DNA from: Streptococcus sanguinis
GTDB lineage: Bacteria; Bacillota; Bacilli; Lactobacillales; Streptococcaceae
Assembly (NCBI RefSeq): GCF_900635155.1
Contig: NZ_LR134002.1
Location: 992,001-1,056,000, forward strand
Direction: 5' to 3'
DNA: 64,000 bases
The position numbers and the translations under genes were made by a program. Shown piece by piece: positions 61,096-64,000 of this stretch (positions are counted from its first letter, which is position 1; each line of letters starts with the position of its first letter). The notes beneath the pieces are model-generated. The model had not been told where the DNA came from. It ran no database searches and saw only the letters and a program-made list of their open reading frames with translations.

Positions 61096-61198
61096 TCTTT
61101 AAATTTTGCTGGCTTCATGGTATAATAAGGATAAGTTTCAACTGGGATGTCAAACTATATTTAGTAGTTTGACGCGAAGACCCTATACAAGATATGGG
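61096..61198 (+). promoter_or_regulatory. CRISPR array leader
   Basis: 103 bp between cas2 and the first repeat. It holds TATAAT at about 61122-61127 as -10 box and the 9-bp palindrome GTCAAACTA/TAGTTTGAC (61149-61173). CCCTAT...ATATGGGG abuts the first repeat. AT-rich as leaders usually are. Leader position at the cas2 side agrees with the uniform repeats there being the newest. Confidence 0.75.
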
Positions 61199-63723
61199 GT
61201 TAGAAACCCCAGTCTCCTCGAGAGGGGACGGAAACTTTCATAGAGATATGTATCAGGTAACTGTTATTTCGTTAGAAACCCCAGTCTCCTCGAGAGGGGA
61301 CGGAAACTTAGGCTTGTGATGTCTACATTTGCCCTTGGTCGGTTAGAAACCCCAGTCTCCTCGAGAGGGGACGGAAACTATCCAATAGCGTTTTTATGGC
61401 TTCTTCCGTCTGTGTGTTAGAAACCCCAGTCTCCTCGAGAGGGGACGGAAACATTACCAACTTGTTCTGTATCGAGCTCGGCAATTTTGTTAGAAACCCC
61501 AGTCTCCTCGAGAGGGGACGGAAACTTAGAGAAGTCTACGCCAGAGTTGTCTTCAGTTGCGTTAGAAACCCCAATCACCTCGAGAGGGGACGGAAACTTG
61601 ACATATATGTTTCATAAATGAAACGCTCTTTTTGTTAGAAACCCCAATCACCTCGAGAGGGGACGGAAACCCTTTGGTATCATTAGGATTCTGACTGTAG
61701 CGTGGGTTAGAAACCCCAATCACCTCGAGAGGGGACGGAAACGAGAGTTTGAAAAACTCTTCATCTGATTTCAGCACACCGTAATAACCCCCAGCCGCCT
61801 CGAGAGGGGACGGAAACGCTACTACAATCTCACGCTCAAAGCTGTATTCCTGTAAGACCCCCCATTCAGCTCGGGAGGGTACGGGAACGTTTTAGATGCT
61901 TTTCATCAAAAGTGTTCTCAAGGTAATAACCCCCAGTTACCTCGGGAGGGTACGGAAACTTTCAAGTGCCCCACTCCTAGATGGTTCATTAATGTGTAAG
62001 AACCACTAGTAGCCTCGGGAGGGGGCGGAAACCCACTTGTAAAAGTCAATAAGATTATCCATCTTCTGCGTTAGAACCCCCAGTCTACTCGAGAGGGTAC
62101 GGGAACGTATTTGTTGGTATTTTGTTTTCAAATGGTACTACGGGTAAGACCCCCCATTCACCTTGAAAAGGGGCGGAAACATATTCTCGAATTTTATATA
62201 GGCTTGTATCATACTGCGTAAGAATCCCTAGTAACCTCGAGAGGGTACGGAAACCTAACATTGAAAAACTACTAATCATTCGCATACTTCTCTAAGAATC
62301 CCTATTCACCCCGAGAGGGGGCGGAAACTGCCCTTCAAGTGCTTTAGGGTTGTGTAAGTCTGCGTAAGACCCCCCAATCACCTCGCGAGGGTACGGAGAC
62401 CTTGTCGTGGTCGTCCAAGTGCCGAGTGTGGTCTTATAAGTCTCCATTTATCTTGAGAGATTACGGAAACTTATCTACGTATTGGTCATTAGCTTCAGCA
62501 CCACTTGTAAGAACCCCCAATCACCCCGCGAGGGTACGGCAACGGATTGTTTGAATACACTTGTGTATCAAACGGATAGGTAAAAAGCCCCAGTCACCTC
62601 GAGAGGGGACGGAAACAATTCAATTTGAAGCTCTAACTCATACCATTTTTTGTAAGAAACCCCAGTGTCACCTCGGGAGGGTACGGAAACAGAACGGCAT
62701 AAGCTGCAAGACAACGGAAACCAATAAGTAAGAACCCCCATTCAGCTCGCGAGGGTACGGAAACATTTCTTCTAATACTCTTCTTGTAGTTTTGCGACTT
62801 GGTAAGACCCCCCATTCACCTTCGAGAGAGGACGGAAACTTACTCTTGGTTGTCTTCATAGCTCTTCTTTTCTTAAGTAAGACCCCCCATTCGCCTCGCG
62901 AGGGTACGGAAACCGAAATTTCTTTCAACCTTTCAATAAACGGGATTCTGTAAGAACCTCCATTCACCTCGGGAGGGTACGGAAACATAACGTCGTCTTC
63001 CTCATCCTTAGAATTACTCTTTGGTAATAACCCCCATTCACCTCGAGAGGGTACGGAAACTTGGCTCCGTCGATTGCTTGGTCTACGGTCTTAAAGTAAG
63101 AAACCCCAGTTACCTCGGTAGGGGACGGAAACCTACTAAGTTTCTCCTCTTCAAAAACTTTCCATTCCGTAATAACCCCCAGTCACCTCGAGAGGGTACG
63201 GAAACCGGCCAACTACTGCCGTCCCTGTTACCGAGACGCTGGGTAAGAACCCTCATTCACCCCGAGAGGGTACGGAAACGCGCAAATGTGTATGCATAGA
63301 CTTGAAGTCGAATACAGTAAGACACCCCAGTGACCTCGGGAGGAGACAAAAACTGTCATTTGGTGACCTCCTTCCTTGTGCTTGGCTTGGTAATACCCCC
63401 TAATCACCTCGAGAGGGTACGGAAACTTGCTAACTTCTCCTGTCTTTGGCAATTCGTTCGTGTAAGAACCCCCATTCACCTCTGAAGGGGGCGGAAACAA
63501 TAGATTTCGAGGATTGTCATTCTCACCACTCAACTGGTAAGACCCCCCAGTCTCCTCGAGAGGGGACGGAAACATATTGCCTTCCTGATCTTCAATCTTC
63601 ACTTCAATAAAGTAAGAAACCTCAGTCACCTCGGGAGGGGACGGAAACATACTCAGCATAGTATTCCAAATAAAACGTGAGTTCTGTAAGACACCCCAGT
63701 CACCTCGCGAGGGGACTGCAAAC
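61199..63723 (+). CRISPR. Type III-A CRISPR array, 35 repeats, strongly degenerate after repeat 8
   Basis: 37-nt repeats alternate with 28- to 43-nt unique spacers. Repeats 1-5 (61199, 61271, 61342, 61416, 61489) are identical: GTTAGAAACCCCAGTCTCCT then CGAGAGGGGACGGAAAC. Repeats 6-8 (61561, 61634, 61706) share the variant AATCACC. From repeat 9 (61781) on nearly every repeat differs, most often GTAAGAACCCCCATTCACCT with GGGTACGG. CTCG near the centre and the 3' handle ACGGAAAC are mostly kept. Repeat 18 (62434) and repeat 35 (63686) are the most damaged. The handle equals the established 8-nt crRNA tag of S. thermophilus Csm. Repeats 21 and 23 carry 2- and 1-nt insertions. Confidence 0.97.
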
Positions 63724-63780
63724 TGGGGGATTATGATGCGATTTTTAAAATAGGATTAGATATTTAAAATAAGAAAAACC

Positions 63781-63809
63781 TTGACATCGCTTTCAAGATT
63801 TGATATAAT
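63781..63809 (+). promoter_or_regulatory. cas6-csm operon promoter
   Basis: TTGACA (63781-63786), 17-bp spacer, TATAAT (63804-63809). Consensus match; predicted start about 63816. Confidence 0.88.
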
Positions 63810-63847
63810 AACAATCGTAAAAACAGTACTGATAATAACTAAAAAAG

Positions 63848-63897
63848 GGCGCCCTAGATTCGGTGAAAAATACTTTCACCGTTTTTAGGCGCTTTTT
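63848..63897 (+). terminator. Terminator-like hairpin in the cas6 leader (possible attenuator)
   Basis: Outer stem GCGCC (63849-63853) with GGCGC (63888-63892), extended by a C-bulged TA/TA pair. An inner hairpin CGGTGAAA (63861-63868) / TTTCACCG (63874-63881) lies inside. T5 follows the outer stem. It lies after the promoter and before cas6. Confidence 0.75.
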
Positions 63898-63921
63898 CTT
63901 ATTATAGAAAGGAATGGAAAT

Positions 63922-64000
63922 GTGAAGAAAATACGATTGCATCTTTCAAAGGTATCTTTGAAGGATGATGACTTAGTCTGTAAACTGCAGGGCTTTCTCA
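63922..64000 (+). CDS. cas6: Cas6 endoribonuclease, N-terminal part (runs off window)
   Basis: 26 codons from GTG 63922: VKKIRLHLSKVSLKDDDLVC then KLQGFL. AAAGGA at about 63908 sets the start, since the two nearby ATGs are followed at once by stops. The first strand and the LV.KLQGFL helix match Cas6 of the S. thermophilus type III-A locus, which cuts pre-crRNA within repeats to leave the ACGGAAAC handle. Only the beginning is in the window, so the call rests on this segment and gene order. Confidence 0.78.
   Translation, partial: MKKIRLHLSKVSLKDDDLVCKLQGFL

Noticed and set aside
61396-63659. Several open frames of 60-143 codons inside the CRISPR array
   Set aside because: They read through repeats, with recurring peptides such as NPSLLERGRKL and FPYPLEVNGGSY. 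These are translation artefacts of the repeats.

Overview
The window is chromosomal DNA of a Streptococcus, most likely from the sanguinis/mitis group. The clues are the streptococcal housekeeping genes (lepA, rpsP-khpA, rimM-trmD, uvrC, pepV, rplS, mnmE, rpiA-deoB-punA-deoD), the AAGGAG-type ribosome binding sites, an LPNTG-anchored Sec10/PgrA-like adhesin, LXG type VII effectors and an S. thermophilus-like type III-A CRISPR locus. The species is inferred, not proven.

Layout. 1-8 kb: partial HAD phosphatase, lepA, two paralogous lipoproteins flanking a pnuC that carries a candidate NAD+-II riboswitch, YkgJ-like protein, AraC/GyrI regulator, BtrH-like protein, HAD hydrolase. 8.4-15.7 kb: the rpsP-khpA and rimM-trmD pairs, separated by about 5.5 kb of accessory genes (Imm5-like protein, KtrBA-type K+ uptake, a GNAT gene running into a truncated VOC gene, an alpha/beta hydrolase, a small secreted protein). 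16-22 kb: surface adhesin and the malX-malF-malG maltodextrin importer (minus strand) with LacI-type operators. 22.5-33.8 kb: uvrC, nitroreductase, pepV, UDG, prolyl-tRNA deacylase, oxidoreductase, rhodanese, two envelope proteins sharing an N-terminal module, LdcB-like carboxypeptidase, cupin.

34-47 kb is an accessory island. It starts with a Tyr/Asn/Gly-rich secreted protein, then a WXG100 protein, an LXG operon (two small helical partners, a DUF4176 chaperone, an LXG nuclease toxin and its immunity genes), and then a run of LXG-less toxin-tip/immunity cassettes (PoNe/PoNi, NucA-like endonuclease/DUF600, orphan Imm6-like, a broken toxin/Imm22, HNH/SUKH). These cassettes look like a reservoir for exchange of toxin C-termini; no secretion machinery is in the window.

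47-57 kb returns to core genes: rpmE2, DHH phosphodiesterase, flavodoxin, a stand-alone sufB followed by five tandem 62-bp hairpin units, chorismate mutase, two crcB, rplS with an L19 leader, and tRNA-Arg(CCU). Beside this tRNA is a relic type II-A CRISPR locus: an intact-looking tracrRNA whose anti-repeat is fused directly to a two-spacer mini-array, with no cas genes. mnmE, rpiA, deoB and punA follow; punA carries an in-frame stop.

57-64 kb: structured intergenic repeats, deoD, a HEPN-domain protein, a sirtuin, then cas1-cas2, a 35-repeat CRISPR array and the start of cas6. This order matches the S. thermophilus type III-A (Csm) locus. The first eight repeats are nearly uniform; the remaining 27 are strongly diverged yet keep the hairpin and most of the ACGGAAAC handle. 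A terminator-like hairpin sits between the cas6 promoter and cas6. The degenerate array and the tracrRNA/mini-array fusion are the most unusual items in the window.
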